Positions 5,068-5,719 of a stretch of DNA of 5,719 nucleotides are shown here, in pieces; the first letter of the stretch is position 1, and each line of letters begins with the position of its first letter. Source of the DNA: Thermoplasmata archaeon (GTDB taxonomy: Archaea > Thermoplasmatota > Thermoplasmata > Thermoplasmatales > Thermoplasmataceae); the NCBI GenBank assembly GCA_021826785.1, contig JAKAYN010000051.1:1-5719 (forward strand), read 5' to 3'. A program made the position numbers and the translations under genes. The notes below the pieces were generated by a model that had not been told where the DNA came from, made no database searches, and saw only the letters and a program-made list of their open reading frames with translations.

Positions 5068-5719
5068 TTACTTTAACTTTACTGTAAGTCTTTTTTCCAT
5101 TTTTCCCTTTGCCATTGTTGTTGTTATCTCAAAGTCACCTATTTCACTTGTATTCTTTACATGAACGCCCCTGTCAGGTTGCATTGGAAGCCCTGGTATG
5201 TTTATTATTCTTATATTGTCACCCTCCGGCATTCTATCCTTTGAGAGATTCATTAACTGGCTATTCTTTGTAAACTCCTCTCTTGTCATGTACAATACAT
5301 TTATATCAATACTAGAATCTATGATCTTTTTCATTTCAGTTTTTATCTTTTCAAGTTTTTCTTCATCCATCTCATCAACGTAAACATCGATCCATGCACT
5401 GTCCTCATAGGTTTGATTCATACGGCACCTTGCATTGTAAAACTTGTAGGCTATTCCAGATATTAAGAACAATGCGGATCTATATCTCATATGGTTGTAC
5501 CTTGTATTCCAGTCTATCCTTTGATGCACTGTTTGACCTGTTATGTCCTGTGGATAAGTATCAAGAGATATCAAATGAATGTTTTCACCATCCTCCCAGA
5601 CATCAACTATGATATAATCATTTCCATTTATTGTTACGAAGCCCTTATCATTTGGCTCTCCCAACCGTGTTGGAAAGAAGACACTCTGGTCAACTATCAT
5701 ATCTGTGAACTCAACCATG
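5068..5719 (-). CDS. AlaX-like tRNA-editing domain protein with degenerate zinc site (5' end probably outside window)
   Basis: The 216 visible residues match the second additional domain (SAD) fold of AlaX proteins and AlaRS editing domains, which hydrolyse mischarged Ser- or Gly-tRNA(Ala). Landmarks: SVFFPTRLGEPNDKG (12-26), matching the AlaX pattern FYPTxGGQPxDxG; DWNTRYNHMRYRSALFLISG (69-88), matching DWxxRxxHMRxHTAxHLLSG; and PDRGVHVKNTSEIG (181-194), matching CGGTHVxNTxEIG. Active AlaX uses HxxxH plus CxxxH to hold zinc. Here the positions are R80, F84, D182 and H186, so only the last histidine remains. The visible ATG (5718) lies only about 10 residues before the FFPT motif, where relatives have an extra N-terminal beta strand; residues 1-10 themselves align with the interior of relatives, so the real start is probably past the right edge. 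The gene lies 21 nt upstream of the zinc-ribbon membrane protein gene on the same strand. The fold is clear; catalytic activity is doubtful, and a metal-free or purely tRNA-binding role is possible. Confidence 0.85.
   Translation of the reverse strand, partial: MVEFTDMIVDQSVFFPTRLGEPNDKGFVTINGNDYIIVDVWEDGENIHLISLDTYPQDITGQTVHQRIDWNTRYNHMRYRSALFLISGIAYKFYNARCRMNQTYEDSAWIDVYVDEMDEEKLEKIKTEMKKIIDSSIDINVLYMTREEFTKNSQLMNLSKDRMPEGDNIRIINIPGLPMQPDRGVHVKNTSEIGDFEITTTMAKGKMEKRLTVKLK

Noticed and set aside
5394..5612. A plus-strand frame with several Cys and His residues that looks zinc-finger-like
   Set aside because: It is antisense to the AlaX-like core motifs, and its Cys/His spacing does not form a consistent finger.

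Overview
This is an A+T-rich archaeal chromosome segment, most likely from the Thermoplasmatales (Picrophilus, Ferroplasma or a relative). The assignment is inferred from three things. Ile is mostly ATA and Arg mostly AGA/AGG. TATA boxes sit about 25 nt upstream of start codons with no leader, while an internal cistron uses a Shine-Dalgarno site. The genes are packed archaeal-style families (MFS carriers, an M20 amidohydrolase, a PSPase-like HAD protein, an AlaX-like protein). There are six protein genes, two of them cut by the window edges. I see no tRNA, rRNA, CRISPR, insertion sequence or pseudogene, and no gene-free stretch longer than 178 nt.

Left part (1-1729, minus strand): an M20D-family metal-dependent amidohydrolase is followed by the N-terminal 173 codons of an MFS transporter that runs off the left edge. 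A T-rich terminator and TATA-like boxes lie in the 56-nt gap between them, so the two are probably separate transcripts. The 178-nt gap at 1730-1907 is a divergent promoter region, extremely A+T-rich, with a perfect inverted repeat and a mirror repeat.

Middle (1908-3904, plus strand): a complete 12-TM MFS transporter (sugar porter / phosphate:H+ symporter-like) overlaps a small HAD phosphatase by 4 nt (ATGA). A Shine-Dalgarno sequence lies inside the end of the transporter gene. This looks like a translationally coupled transporter-phosphatase pair. It meets the next gene tail to tail, with both stop codons inside one TTAA.

Right part (3901-5719, minus strand): an unrecognised multi-pass membrane protein with a cytosolic-type tail carrying a four-cysteine zinc ribbon lies 21 nt downstream of an AlaX-like gene (tRNA-editing SAD fold). 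In the AlaX-like protein three of the four expected zinc ligands are replaced. Its true N-terminus is probably outside the window.

The left and middle genes fit a heterotroph scavenging organic solutes (amidohydrolase plus two carriers plus a phosphatase), but no substrate can be read from the sequence. The observations most worth following up are the ligand-less AlaX protein and the zinc-ribbon membrane protein beside it.
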